From Nocardia pseudobrasiliensis NBRC 108224 (lineage in GTDB: Bacteria; Actinomycetota; Actinomycetes; Mycobacteriales; Mycobacteriaceae): DNA of 64,000 bases. This document shows, in pieces, positions 25,030 to 33,471 of this stretch. How positions within the stretch are numbered: the stretch's first letter is position 1; the number at the start of each line of letters is the position of its first letter. A model generated the notes under the pieces. It searched no databases, was not told the origin of the DNA, and saw only the letters and a program-made list of their open reading frames with translations. Made by a program: the position numbers and the translations under genes. The stretch is from positions 118,080 through 182,079 of the forward strand of contig NZ_BDBS01000024.1 in NCBI RefSeq assembly GCF_001613105.1, read 5' to 3'.

Positions 25030-26181
25030 CTAGCTGCTGCTGGCCGCCGCGGAGGCGAAGGGCGTTGCCACCGGCCGGATCTCTCGCTGCGACGGATGCT
25101 TCCACAAGCCCCGTCGCCGCAGGATCGGCAGTACGCCCTCGCCGAACCAGTACGCCTCCTCCACATGCGGATAGCCCGACAGGATGAAGTGCTTGATCCC
25201 CAGCCGCGAGTATTCGATCAGCCGCTCCGCGACCTCCTCGTGCGAGCCGACGAGTGCGGTGCCCGCGCCGCCGCGAACCAGGCCGACGCCCGCCCACAGA
25301 TTCGGCGCGATCTCCAGCCGCTCGGTACTGCCGCCGTGCAGTTCGAGCATACGGCGCTGGCCCTCGGATTCGCTGCGCGCCAGATTCTCCTGTACGCGTT
25401 CGATATCCGCGGGATCGACGGCCTCGAGCAGCCGGTCGGCCTCGGCCCATGCCTGTTCGGAGGTATCGCGGGAGATGACGTGGATGCGCAGGCCGTAGTC
25501 CAGGATGCGGCCGTGGTCCACGGCCAGCTTGCGGATCCACTCCAGCTTCTTGCTCACCGCGAACAGCGGTTCGCCCCAGGTGAGGTAGGTATCTGCGTAC
25601 TGTGCCGCGATCGGGCCCGCGGCCGCGGAGGAACCGCCGAAGAAGATCGGCGGCAGCGGGTCGGGCCGGTTGTTGAGCAGCGCGTCCTGGACGTGAATAT
25701 GCTTGCCCTCGAATGTGAAGGGTGCGTGCGCCCGCCACAGCTCGCGCACCACATGCAGGAATTCACCGGTGCGCTCGTAGCGCGCCTCTTTGTCCAGGAA
25801 GTCGCCGTAGGCGCGCTGCTCGTGCGGTTCGCCGCCGGTGACCACATTGAGCAGCAGCCGTCCGCGCGAATGCCGCTGGAAGGTTCCGGCCATCTGCGCG
25901 GCCAGTGTCGGGCTGACCACTCCGGGCCGGAACGCGACCAGGAATTTCAGCGCCTCGGTGGTTTCCACCAGCATGGCGGTGGTCAGCCAGGCGTCCTCGC
26001 ACCACGCGCCGGTCGGGGTGAGCACGGCCTCGAAGCCGTTCTCCTCTGCCGCACCGGCGATCTGGTTGAGATAGCGCAGCGAGGCCGGTCGGTCGCCGGA
26101 CATCGAGGTGCCGTGCCCGCCCGCGACCAGATTGCGGGAGTCACCGTAGGTGGGAAGGAACCAGTGGAAAGACAGGCTCAT
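25030..26181 (-). CDS. ssuD: FMNH2-dependent alkanesulfonate monooxygenase
   Basis: The 383-residue luciferase-fold enzyme matches SsuD: SFHWFLPTYGDSR at the N-terminus, FEAVLTPTGAWCEDAW near 50-65, FQRHSRGRLLLNVVTGGEP with the catalytic-region Arg, and the C-terminal ILSGYPHVEEAYWFGEGVLP. SsuD uses reduced flavin and oxygen to split the C-S bond of alkanesulfonates into aldehyde and sulfite. It is the last gene of the minus-strand ssuC-ssuB-ssuA-ssuD operon, 14 bases after ssuA. No SsuE flavin reductase is in the operon; the reductase at 37287 could supply FMNH2. Confidence 0.92.
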   Translation of the reverse strand: MSLSFHWFLPTYGDSRNLVAGGHGTSMSGDRPASLRYLNQIAGAAEENGFEAVLTPTGAWCEDAWLTTAMLVETTEALKFLVAFRPGVVSPTLAAQMAGTFQRHSRGRLLLNVVTGGEPHEQRAYGDFLDKEARYERTGEFLHVVRELWRAHAPFTFEGKHIHVQDALLNNRPDPLPPIFFGGSSAAAGPIAAQYADTYLTWGEPLFAVSKKLEWIRKLAVDHGRILDYGLRIHVISRDTSEQAWAEADRLLEAVDPADIERVQENLARSESEGQRRMLELHGGSTERLEIAPNLWAGVGLVRGGAGTALVGSHEEVAERLIEYSRLGIKHFILSGYPHVEEAYWFGEGVLPILRRRGLWKHPSQREIRPVATPFASAAASSS

Positions 26182-26195
26182 GCGAGCTGCTCCCT

Positions 26196-27194
26196 TCAGG
26201 ATGCGGGATAGAGGTCGTTGAAGCGGGTATCGACGAAGTCGGCGATCTTGACCTTGCCGGGGACGAGCTTGGCGTCGGAGAAGGCGTCGGCCACCTGCTG
26301 TTCGGCGTCGATGGCGGCCCGGTCGAGCGAATGATCCTGGTATACAACCCGTTTCACGACGACGGTGGTCACCTCCAGTGGCAACCCGCTGGACTGGGCG
26401 TAGGTCTGTGCCCACTGGTCGGGGTGCTCGTTGACCCAGGCGTGGGCACGATGGATACGCGCGAGCAGATCACGCAGCGCGGCGGTGCGCGACTTGCTCT
26501 CCAGCGCTTTGTTTCCCGCCACATAGAAGGCGTCGGGGTTCACATAGCCTTTGCCGTCCACCAGGATTCGCGCACCGACCTGCTGTTCGGCCTGTGCGGT
26601 GTAGGGATCCCAGATGGCCCAGGCATCCACCCGCCCGGTGGTCAGCGCGGCGAGGGCATCGGCGGGCTGCAGGTATTGCGGCTCGATGTCGGCGAAGGAC
26701 AGACCGTTCTTGTCGAGCACCGACAGCAGGTGATAGTGCGCCGAGCTGCCCTTGGCGACCGCGATCTTCTTGCCGCGCAGGTCCGCCGGGCCGCGCAGGG
26801 GCGAGTCCTTGGGTACGACGATGCCCTGCCCGGCGGTGCCCGCCCCGTACCCGGATACGATCTTGATCGACGACTTGGCGGCCGCGGCGAACACCGGCGG
26901 CGCGTTGCCGACGCCACCGAAATCGACCGCGCCGGAGTTGATCGCCTCGAGCATCGGCGGCCCGGAGGTGTATTGCGACCATTCGATCTTGTAGGGCGCC
27001 GATTTCAGCTCGCCCGCCGCGTCCAGCAGCGCTTGCAGTCCAGTGCCCTTCTGATCGCCGAGACGCAGGGTCACCTGGGAAAGATCGACCGTGCCGTCCG
27101 AGCGCACCGCCGCATCCTTGGTTTCGGAGGTGCCGCACCCGGTCGCCACCACCGCGGTGAGGGCGAGAGCGGCGAGCAGGCGTCGGGAGATCAT
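26196..27194 (-). CDS. ssuA: Sulfonate ABC transporter substrate-binding lipoprotein
   Basis: The 332-residue protein begins with a lipoprotein signal peptide and lipobox ending at Cys20 (AVVATGC). The mature part is an NMT1/SsuA-type periplasmic-binding fold: LRLGDQKGTGLQALLDAAGE, GPPMLEAINSGAVDFGGVGNAPP, and VDAWAIWDPYTAQAE. It captures aliphatic sulfonates outside the membrane for SsuBC. Its start overlaps the end of ssuB by 4 bases. Full length and intact, in contrast to the truncated relative at 60374. Confidence 0.93.
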   Translation of the reverse strand: MISRRLLAALALTAVVATGCGTSETKDAAVRSDGTVDLSQVTLRLGDQKGTGLQALLDAAGELKSAPYKIEWSQYTSGPPMLEAINSGAVDFGGVGNAPPVFAAAAKSSIKIVSGYGAGTAGQGIVVPKDSPLRGPADLRGKKIAVAKGSSAHYHLLSVLDKNGLSFADIEPQYLQPADALAALTTGRVDAWAIWDPYTAQAEQQVGARILVDGKGYVNPDAFYVAGNKALESKSRTAALRDLLARIHRAHAWVNEHPDQWAQTYAQSSGLPLEVTTVVVKRVVYQDHSLDRAAIDAEQQVADAFSDAKLVPGKVKIADFVDTRFNDLYPAS

Positions 27195-27976
27195 TCGGTT
27201 CCTTCGGTTTCGTGCGTGCTCACACCGAGTTCGGTGAGCAATTGCTGTCGCAGCGCGGCGAATTCGGCGTGCTCACGCCGTCGCGGCCGCGGTAGGTCGA
27301 TACGGATGTCGCGGGCGATGCGGCCCTCGGCCAGCACCAGCGCGCGATCGGCGAGCAGCAGCGCCTCGTCGACATCGTGGGTCACCAGCAGCACACCCGG
27401 GCGGTGTTTGGCCCACAGTTCGAGTACCAGGCCGTGAATCGTGATGCGGGTCAGGGCGTCCAGTGCGCTGAACGGCTCGTCGAGCAGCAGCAGGTCCGGA
27501 TCGCGGACCAGGGCCCGTGCCAGTGAAGCTCGTTGCGCCTCACCGCCGGACAGCGTCAGCGGCCAGGCGTCGGCGCGTTCGGCGAGTCCGACCTCGGTCA
27601 GCGCCGCGCGGGCGGCCGCCTTCGGATCGGGGTGACGCAGGCCCAGGGTTACGTTGGCGTGCACGCGCTTCCACGGCACCAGCCGCGGCTCCTGGAAGGC
27701 CACCGCGATATCGCCGTCGACGCTCAACTCACCCTCGTGTGCGGTGTCCAGGCCCGCCAGTACGCGCAGCAGTGTGGATTTGCCGGTGCCGCTGCGCCCG
27801 AGCAGGGCCACGAACTCGCCGCGGGCGATATCGAGATCGATGCGATCGAGGACGGTCCGATCGCCGAAAGCCTTGGTGAGTCCGTGGATTCGCGCCACAT
27901 GTCGCGCGGACGCCTCCTGCTCGCCGCGCGCCGGAGCGGAATCGGTGGTCAGCTCCCCAAGAAGCCGCGTCGCCAT
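27191..27976 (-). CDS. ssuB: Sulfonate ABC transporter ATPase
   Basis: A 261-residue ABC ATPase with Walker A GRSGTGKST (60-68), the Q-loop, signature LSGGEAQR, Walker B LLLLDEPFSALD and the switch His in LLVTHDVDEA. The sequence belongs to the taurine/nitrate/sulfonate ATPase group. ATG 27976 has AAGGAGG nine bases upstream, so the 28-base overlap with the end of ssuC appears real and implies translational coupling. It energises uptake through SsuC. Confidence 0.93.
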   Translation of the reverse strand: MATRLLGELTTDSAPARGEQEASARHVARIHGLTKAFGDRTVLDRIDLDIARGEFVALLGRSGTGKSTLLRVLAGLDTAHEGELSVDGDIAVAFQEPRLVPWKRVHANVTLGLRHPDPKAAARAALTEVGLAERADAWPLTLSGGEAQRASLARALVRDPDLLLLDEPFSALDALTRITIHGLVLELWAKHRPGVLLVTHDVDEALLLADRALVLAEGRIARDIRIDLPRPRRREHAEFAALRQQLLTELGVSTHETEGTE

Positions 27977-28755
27977 ACCAGCGCCCTCCTTTCGATCAGC
28001 CGCACCAGGGCATCGGTGATCAGACCCAGCAGGCTGTAGACCAGCAGGCCGACGACGATGACATCGGTGCGCAGGAATTCGCGGGCGTCGTTGATCATGA
28101 AGCCGAGGCCCGCGTCGGCATTCACCTGTTCGGCCACGATGAGGGCGAGCCAGGCCACGCCCAGGGACTGCCGCAGTCCGACCAGCGCCTGCGGTAGCGC
28201 GCCGGGCAGGACGATATGGGCGATCACACCGAATCGTGAAAGCTGTTGTACACGAGCCAGTTCGGCCAACTTGCCGTCGACGCCACGGATTCCGGCGAAG
28301 GTGTTGAGATACAGCGGTACGGCCACACCGAAGGCGACCAGCACGATCTTGGGCAGCTCACCGATGCCGAACCACAGGATCAGCAGCGGAATGAGGCCGT
28401 AGAACGGCAGCGTGCGCAGCATCTGCACGGGCGGATCGATGAGATGTTCGCCCAGCAGGCTCAGTCCGGCCACCAGCGCCAGGCCCACGCCGATCACCGC
28501 GCCGATCGCGAAACCGACGGCCGCGCGCTGCAAAGATACCGAAATCGCGTGCGGCAGTGTGCCGTCGCGAACGAGATCCAAGGCCGTGTTCACCACGGTG
28601 CCCGGGGCGGCCAGTAACCGTTCGGGCAGGACTCCGGTGGCACTGGCCACCTGCCAGGCCACGATGAGCAGCACCGGACTGATCAGCCGTGCCCAGCGGG
28701 CCCGCGGCAGACGCGGCAGCCGAACCGGTGTCGACCGCAAGGCGAGTGAAGACAA
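27949..28755 (-). CDS. ssuC: Sulfonate ABC transporter permease (TTG start)
   Basis: The 268-residue permease has about six membrane helices and the permease loop ELARVQQLSRFGVIAHIVLP that docks on SsuB. The start is TTG 28755, placed seven bases after GGAGG; no ATG or GTG lies closer in frame. It is the first gene of the ssu operon. The 180 bases between it and the divergent exported-protein gene contain the promoter; I found neither a SAM riboswitch nor a Cys-Cys leader ORF there. Confidence 0.9.
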   Translation of the reverse strand: MSSLALRSTPVRLPRLPRARWARLISPVLLIVAWQVASATGVLPERLLAAPGTVVNTALDLVRDGTLPHAISVSLQRAAVGFAIGAVIGVGLALVAGLSLLGEHLIDPPVQMLRTLPFYGLIPLLILWFGIGELPKIVLVAFGVAVPLYLNTFAGIRGVDGKLAELARVQQLSRFGVIAHIVLPGALPQALVGLRQSLGVAWLALIVAEQVNADAGLGFMINDAREFLRTDVIVVGLLVYSLLGLITDALVRLIERRALVWRRGFLGS

Positions 28756-28935
28756 CGCAAAACCTCCCGTCGACCGATGCTGCCGGTCCCGGTCGGCGGG
28801 GTCACTAGTTCGAATCTGCCTGGATGCAACCCTCGTCGCTCGACGGCGCGTACCAGAGGCTGGCCGCAACCGTCCGATATGTCGCACTCGGTCGATATAT
28901 GGAGCGCTCCGCCACCAACAATAAGGAAATAGCTT

Positions 28936-29640
28936 GTGAATATCAGGAAATACGTCGTGGTCGCGGCCCTGGCGACCACGACGGTGGGAATTGGCTCCGG
29001 CGCCTCCTATGCCGCACCCGCCGCCGACGGCGTGGTGAATTACAAGGCGACGACGACCGAAACCTCGAGTGTCATCGCCACCGACTCCGGCTCGCTGGAT
29101 GTCGACAACGGTGTATTCCGCATCAAGGCGGCCGACGGTACCACCGTGGCCGGTGCCGAATTGAACTTCCGGGTGGACGATTTCGTCTTCCCGATCGAGG
29201 CGGCGGTCCAGGATCGCACCGCGACCCTGACCCCGAAGTTCGACACCGCGCATGCGGTGTACAAGCCGGTCGCGCTGCCGTACGAGGACACCGCGCCGTG
29301 GAAGACGCCGTACGACCGCGAGCAGGCGGCCTGGAGCCGACTGACGAGCACCATCAGCGCCGGTGCGACCATCGGTACCCTGGTCGGCGGTATCGGCGGC
29401 GGCGCTGTCGGCTGTGTTCTGGGCGGCATCGCGGGCGCGACCGTGGCCTCGGCCGCGATCGTCGGCCTGTTCGGTGGCTTCCTCCCGGCCGCGGTCGTGG
29501 GCTGCCTCGGTGGCATCATCGCGATCGGCGCGCTGGGCACCCTGGCCGGTCAGCTGCTGGTGACCGCGCCGGTGGCGATTTTGGCCGCGGCGCAGTACTT
29601 CACGACCATCAACGCCCCGTTCACGCCGCCCGCGAAGTAG
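28936..29640 (+). CDS. Exported protein with C-terminal glycine-zipper region (tandem copy 1)
   Basis: The 234-residue product has a signal peptide (VVVAALATTTVGIGSGASYA), a beta-rich domain to about residue 130 ending in the conserved PYEDTAPWKTPYDREQAAW, and a glycine/alanine-rich hydrophobic stretch (GTLVGGIGGGAVGCVLGG onwards) that could insert in a membrane. GTG 28936 lies downstream of AAGGAA. The gene just downstream encodes a protein of the same length sharing most of the sequence, so this is a tandem duplication; a shorter relative lies at 38683. Proteins of this kind are found in Nocardia and have no known role. Confidence 0.78.
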   Translation: MNIRKYVVVAALATTTVGIGSGASYAAPAADGVVNYKATTTETSSVIATDSGSLDVDNGVFRIKAADGTTVAGAELNFRVDDFVFPIEAAVQDRTATLTPKFDTAHAVYKPVALPYEDTAPWKTPYDREQAAWSRLTSTISAGATIGTLVGGIGGGAVGCVLGGIAGATVASAAIVGLFGGFLPAAVVGCLGGIIAIGALGTLAGQLLVTAPVAILAAAQYFTTINAPFTPPAK

Positions 29641-29810
29641 GGACGTCGGCGCCCCGCTGCGGAAGTGGTTCGAATATGCGAACATCGGTCGCGGCAGGGC
29701 GCTTTCGGGCCCGATCACGGGCCTATAACAGGTTTCGCTGGTGACGGGTCGGTTCGGTTGCGGAGGATGCAACGAAACTCTCGGTAGCGCAATAACTTCC
29801 GAACGGTAAT

Positions 29811-29828
29811 ACCCCCCATTCGGGGGGT
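29811..29828. promoter_or_regulatory. ACCCCCC/GGGGGGT inverted repeat upstream of the second tandem gene
   Basis: A perfect 7-bp inverted repeat with an ATTC centre, 92 bases before GTG 29921. G/C-tract palindromes of this size occur as operators of CsoR/RicR-like metal regulators, and could equally be an mRNA hairpin. It is absent upstream of the first tandem gene, so the two copies may be regulated differently. Confidence 0.4.
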
Positions 29829-29920
29829 GGTGTCGCTAAAAGTTGCGGATTCTCCGAACTTTGTGCAAGGTGACGCTGCGCCGTGCGTTTGTGCTGCGGC
29901 CCGAAGATGAGGAATGCCAA

Positions 29921-30625
29921 GTGAAAATGAGGAAATTCGCGGTGGTCGCGGCGCTGGTGACCACCGCGTTGGGCGTCACTGCCGGATCCGTGAACGCTGC
30001 TCCCGCCGCCGATGACGCCGTCTACTACAAGTCCGTCACCGACGAGAAGTCCTCCGTCATCTCGACCGATTCCGGCTCGATGGTGGTCGAGGACGATGTC
30101 TTCAAGATCAAGGCAAACAACGGAACCACGCTCGCCGGAACGGATCTCAAGTTCCGGGTCGACGATTTCGTCTTCCCGATCGACGCGAAGATCGACGGGC
30201 GTACCGCCACGCTGACCCCGCAGTTCGTCGCGGAGAAGGCGGTCTACCAGCCGGTCGCGCTGCCCTACGAGGACACCGCGCCGTGGAAGACCCCGTACGA
30301 CCGTGAGCAGGCCGCCTGGAACCGCATGAAGGACACCATCTCCACGGGCGCCACCATCGGCACCCTGGTCGGTGGCGTCGGCGGCGCGGCCGTGGGCTGC
30401 ATCCTGGGCGGCGCTGCGGGTATCCTGCTGACCGGCCCGATCTCGGCCATGCTGGGCGCTCCGATCGGCGCCGTGGGTGGTTGCATCGCGGGCATCCTGG
30501 CGATCGGCGCCCTGGGCACCCTCGCCGGCCAGCTGTTGGTGACCGCGCCGGTGGCGATTCTCGCCGCGGCGCAGTACTTCACGACCATCAACGCGCCCTT
30601 CACCCCGGCTCCGGCCCCGAAGTAA
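29921..30625 (+). CDS. Exported protein with C-terminal glycine-zipper region (tandem copy 2)
   Basis: Also 234 residues, aligned end to end with the preceding gene product: signal peptide to VNAAPAADD, then FRVDDFVFPID, the block PYEDTAPWKTPYDREQAAW, the Gly-rich hydrophobic half, and the nearly identical C-terminus AGQLLVTAPVAILAAAQYFT. GTG 29921 (GTGAAAATGAGGAAA) matches the start of copy 1 codon for codon; ATG 29927 is an alternative. GAGGAA lies 8 bases upstream. The pair differs mainly in the mid-domain and in the loop between the two hydrophobic parts. A terminator follows at 30639. Confidence 0.78.
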   Translation: MKMRKFAVVAALVTTALGVTAGSVNAAPAADDAVYYKSVTDEKSSVISTDSGSMVVEDDVFKIKANNGTTLAGTDLKFRVDDFVFPIDAKIDGRTATLTPQFVAEKAVYQPVALPYEDTAPWKTPYDREQAAWNRMKDTISTGATIGTLVGGVGGAAVGCILGGAAGILLTGPISAMLGAPIGAVGGCIAGILAIGALGTLAGQLLVTAPVAILAAAQYFTTINAPFTPAPAPK

Positions 30626-30638
30626 TTCACACCACGCT

Positions 30639-30675
30639 ACCGCCGCCGATCCCCTCGTCCCGGACCGGCGGCGGT
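30639..30675 (+). terminator. Hairpin terminator after the tandem exported-protein genes
   Basis: A perfect 10-bp GC stem (30639-30648 with 30666-30675) with a 17-base loop, starting 14 bases after the stop codon. Confidence 0.7.
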
Positions 30676-30739
30676 CGTGTGTTCGGATCCCGCTGCGCCT
30701 AACCCGTGAGCGAACCGCGTGGTCGCGCGATCGTCGGGT

Positions 30740-31960
30740 ATGACCTCCACAGCTGCGCACCCCACCTCCGACGCGGACCTGCACGCGGTCTTCGCGCCCC
30801 TGTTCGAGCGGATAGCCGCGGGCGCGGTCGATCGCGAGATAGATCGCCGCCTGCCCCACGAGGAGGTCGGCTGGCTGCGCGAGGCCAAATTCGGCGCACT
30901 GCGCGTGCCGGTCGAATACGGCGGTTACGGCGCGAGCGTGCGGCAGCTGTTCGGGCTGCTCATCGACCTCGCCGCGGCCGAATCCAATCTGCCGCAGGCA
31001 TTGCGGGTGCACTTCTCCTTCGTGGAGGATCAGTTGCTGGCCGAGCCCGGCCCGGTCCGGGAGCGCTGGTTGCGCTCGGTCGCCGGTGGGGTGCTGGTCG
31101 GCAATGCCATCACCGAACCGGGCGTGGGCGCGGTGGATCGTTATCAGACCCGGCTGACCGGGGACAGCGCGCGTCGGCTGCTCAACGGCGTGAAGTACTA
31201 CAGCACCGGTTCGCTGTACGCCGATTACATCCTGGTCGCCGCCGATCACGACGGCGAGCGGGTCGGCGTACTAGTCGACGCCGATGCGCGGGGTGTGCGT
31301 CAGCACAACGACTGGGACGGCTTCGGCCAGCGCCTGACCGCCAGCGGCACAACCGAATTCACCGATGTCGTGGTGCCCGATGACCGTATTCTCGGCCCGG
31401 GTTACGGCGCGGCCGGGGCGACCTATTCCACCGGCTATCTGCAGTTGGTTCAATTGGCGGTGCTCGCGGGTATTGCGAAACGTGCCGAAAGCGATGCGCG
31501 GGAATGGATTTCGGCGCGCACCCGCGGTTACACCCATTCGGCCGCGGATCTGCCCCGCGAGGATCCGCTGGTGCAGCAGGTGGTCGGTCGGTTGTCCGCG
31601 GCGGCGTTCTCCGCTCGGGCGGCGGTCCTCGCGGTCGCCGATGTGCTCGACGAGGTGCTGGCCGCCGGGGCCGATGACGAAAACGACTTGAACGCGGTCG
31701 AACTCGCCGCCGCGCAGGCTCAGCTTTCGGTGATCGACACCGTGCTCGCCGCGACCACGCAGCTGTTCGAACTCGGCGGGGCCTCGATCGTCTCCGAGCG
31801 GCTGCGCCTGGATCGGCACTGGCGCAATGCCCGCACCGTGTCGGTGCACAATCCGGCGATCCAGAAGGCGCGCGCGATCGGTGATCACCTGCTCAACGGG
31901 ACCGCACTGCCGTTCGCGTGGAGCGCGGGCGAGCGCAAGTCGCAGGAGGTGGCCCGATGA
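30740..31960 (+). CDS. Acyl-CoA dehydrogenase-fold flavin monooxygenase (DszC/SfnB-like)
   Basis: The 406-residue protein has the acyl-CoA dehydrogenase fold but belongs to the sulfur-oxidising branch: LRVPVEYGGYGASVRQLF, GNAITEPGVGAVDRYQ, LNGVKYYSTGSLYADY, DWDGFGQRLTASGTTEFTDV, and the terminal RLDRHWRNARTVSVHNPAIQKARAIGDHLL. DszC-type enzymes oxidise sulfur in heterocycles; SfnB-type ones are tied to dimethylsulfone use. The ATG 30740 start is short on ribosome-binding sequence. It overlaps the next monooxygenase gene by 4 bases (ATGA), so both are one unit. The actual substrate cannot be read. Confidence 0.85.
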   Translation: MTSTAAHPTSDADLHAVFAPLFERIAAGAVDREIDRRLPHEEVGWLREAKFGALRVPVEYGGYGASVRQLFGLLIDLAAAESNLPQALRVHFSFVEDQLLAEPGPVRERWLRSVAGGVLVGNAITEPGVGAVDRYQTRLTGDSARRLLNGVKYYSTGSLYADYILVAADHDGERVGVLVDADARGVRQHNDWDGFGQRLTASGTTEFTDVVVPDDRILGPGYGAAGATYSTGYLQLVQLAVLAGIAKRAESDAREWISARTRGYTHSAADLPREDPLVQQVVGRLSAAAFSARAAVLAVADVLDEVLAAGADDENDLNAVELAAAQAQLSVIDTVLAATTQLFELGGASIVSERLRLDRHWRNARTVSVHNPAIQKARAIGDHLLNGTALPFAWSAGERKSQEVAR

Positions 31961-33387
31961 CCCGCCGCATCCACTTCAACGCCTTCGACATGAACTGCGT
32001 GGCCCACCAGTCACCGGGTCTGTGGCGGCATCCCGACGATCAGTCGCATCGGTACAAGGAGTTGGGTTATTGGACCGAACTCGCGCGGCTGCTCGAGCGC
32101 GGACGCTTCGACGGCATCTTCATCGCCGATGTGCTCGGCACCTATGACGTCTACGGCGGCAACGATATCGCCGCGCTGCGCCAGGGCGCGCAGATCCCGG
32201 TCGCCGATCCGCTGCTGCTGGTGACCGCGATGGCCGCGGCGACGAAACATCTCGGCTTCGGCATCACCACCGGCACCGGCTTCGAACATCCCTATCCCTT
32301 CGCGCGGCGACTGTCGACCCTCGACCATCTCACCAACGGCCGCATCGGATGGAATGTCGTCACCGGCTACCTGCCCTCGGCGGCAAGGAATTTCGGCGCG
32401 GACGACCAACTCGACCACGATGAGCGCTACAACCAGGCCGACGAGTACCTCGAAGTGCTCTACAAGCTGTGGGAGGGTTCGTGGGAGGACGACGCCGTGG
32501 TTCGCGACGCCGCCCAGGGCGTATACGTGGATCCGGCGAAGGTGCATCACATCGGGCATCGGGGCGAGCACTACACCGTGCCCGGTATCCATCTGTCCGA
32601 GCCGTCGCCGCAGCGCAGTCCCGTCATCTATCAGGCGGGCGCCTCACCGCGCGGCACCCGGTTCGCGGCCGAGAACGCCGAGGCCATCTTCGTGGGCGCG
32701 CCGTCGAAACGTGTTCTGGCACAAACCGTCCAGCGCATTCGCGACGCCTTGGAGGCGGCCGGTCGCGGCCGTTACGACGCGCGCATCTACACCCTGGCGA
32801 CGATCGTCACCGACGCCACCGACGAGGCGGCGACCCGCAAATACGAGGAATACCTGTCCTATGCCAGCCCCGAGGGCGCGCTGGTGTTCATGTCGGGCTG
32901 GATGGGCATCGATCTGTCCCGCTACGACCTGGACGATCCGATCGGCGATGTGCGGAGCAATGCCATCCAGTCGGCCGTCGCGGCCTTCCAGGAATTCGAC
33001 GACGACGGCCGGGAGTGGACCGTGCGCGATATCGCCCGCTGGGGCGGAATCGGCGGTCTGGGACCGGTTTTCGTCGGATCCGGCGCGACCGTGGCCGACA
33101 CCCTGCAGGAGTGGGTGGACGAAACCGATGTCGACGGGTTCAACCTCGCCTACGCGATCACACCGGGTAGTTTCGAAGACATTGTGGCGCATGTGATTCC
33201 GGTGCTCACCGAGCGCGGTGCGTATCCGGCGGAATATACGCCGGGCACGCTGCGCAACGCGCTGTTCGGTGCGGGTGATCGATTGCCGGACAATCATCGC
33301 GGTGCGCGGTATCGAATCGGTGCGTCCGGATCGACGGTATTGCCCGATTCCGAGTCGCGGCTGGGCGCGGCGATATCCTCGTCCTGA
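31957..33387 (+). CDS. NtaA/SnaA/DszA family FMN-dependent monooxygenase
   Basis: A 476-residue luciferase-fold enzyme with the hallmarks of the DszA group: NAFDMNCVAHQSPGLWRHP at the start, FDGIFIADVLGTYDVYGG, GFGITTGTGFEHPYPFARR, GRIGWNVVTGYLPSAARNFG, and QYAGASPRG-like QAGASPRGTRFAA. Members use FMNH2 to open C-N or C-S bonds (nitrilotriacetate, pristinamycin, dibenzothiophene sulfone). Its ATG overlaps the stop of the DszC/SfnB-like gene, resembling the DszC-DszA pair of desulfurisation, although DszB is absent. Reduced flavin could come from the reductase at 37287. Confidence 0.88.
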   Translation: MTRRIHFNAFDMNCVAHQSPGLWRHPDDQSHRYKELGYWTELARLLERGRFDGIFIADVLGTYDVYGGNDIAALRQGAQIPVADPLLLVTAMAAATKHLGFGITTGTGFEHPYPFARRLSTLDHLTNGRIGWNVVTGYLPSAARNFGADDQLDHDERYNQADEYLEVLYKLWEGSWEDDAVVRDAAQGVYVDPAKVHHIGHRGEHYTVPGIHLSEPSPQRSPVIYQAGASPRGTRFAAENAEAIFVGAPSKRVLAQTVQRIRDALEAAGRGRYDARIYTLATIVTDATDEAATRKYEEYLSYASPEGALVFMSGWMGIDLSRYDLDDPIGDVRSNAIQSAVAAFQEFDDDGREWTVRDIARWGGIGGLGPVFVGSGATVADTLQEWVDETDVDGFNLAYAITPGSFEDIVAHVIPVLTERGAYPAEYTPGTLRNALFGAGDRLPDNHRGARYRIGASGSTVLPDSESRLGAAISSS

Positions 33388-33471
33388 ATATTCACCGCCT
33401 GAATTTTCACCGATCGATTCTTCGTGATTCCAACACTCGGGTGAGCATCCGTTCGGAAGCAGTATTTCGTT

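Noticed and set aside
28756..28935. Possible SAM riboswitch or Cys-Cys leader ahead of ssuC
   Set aside because: I looked for GCAACC/GGTGC S-box parts and for consecutive Cys codons next to a stop on the minus strand and found neither.
30676..30739. Possible Cys leader (ending Arg-Cys-Ala) ahead of the DszC-like gene
   Set aside because: Only one cysteine, no start near it and no Cys-Cys pair; it is the tail of a shadow frame from the preceding gene.
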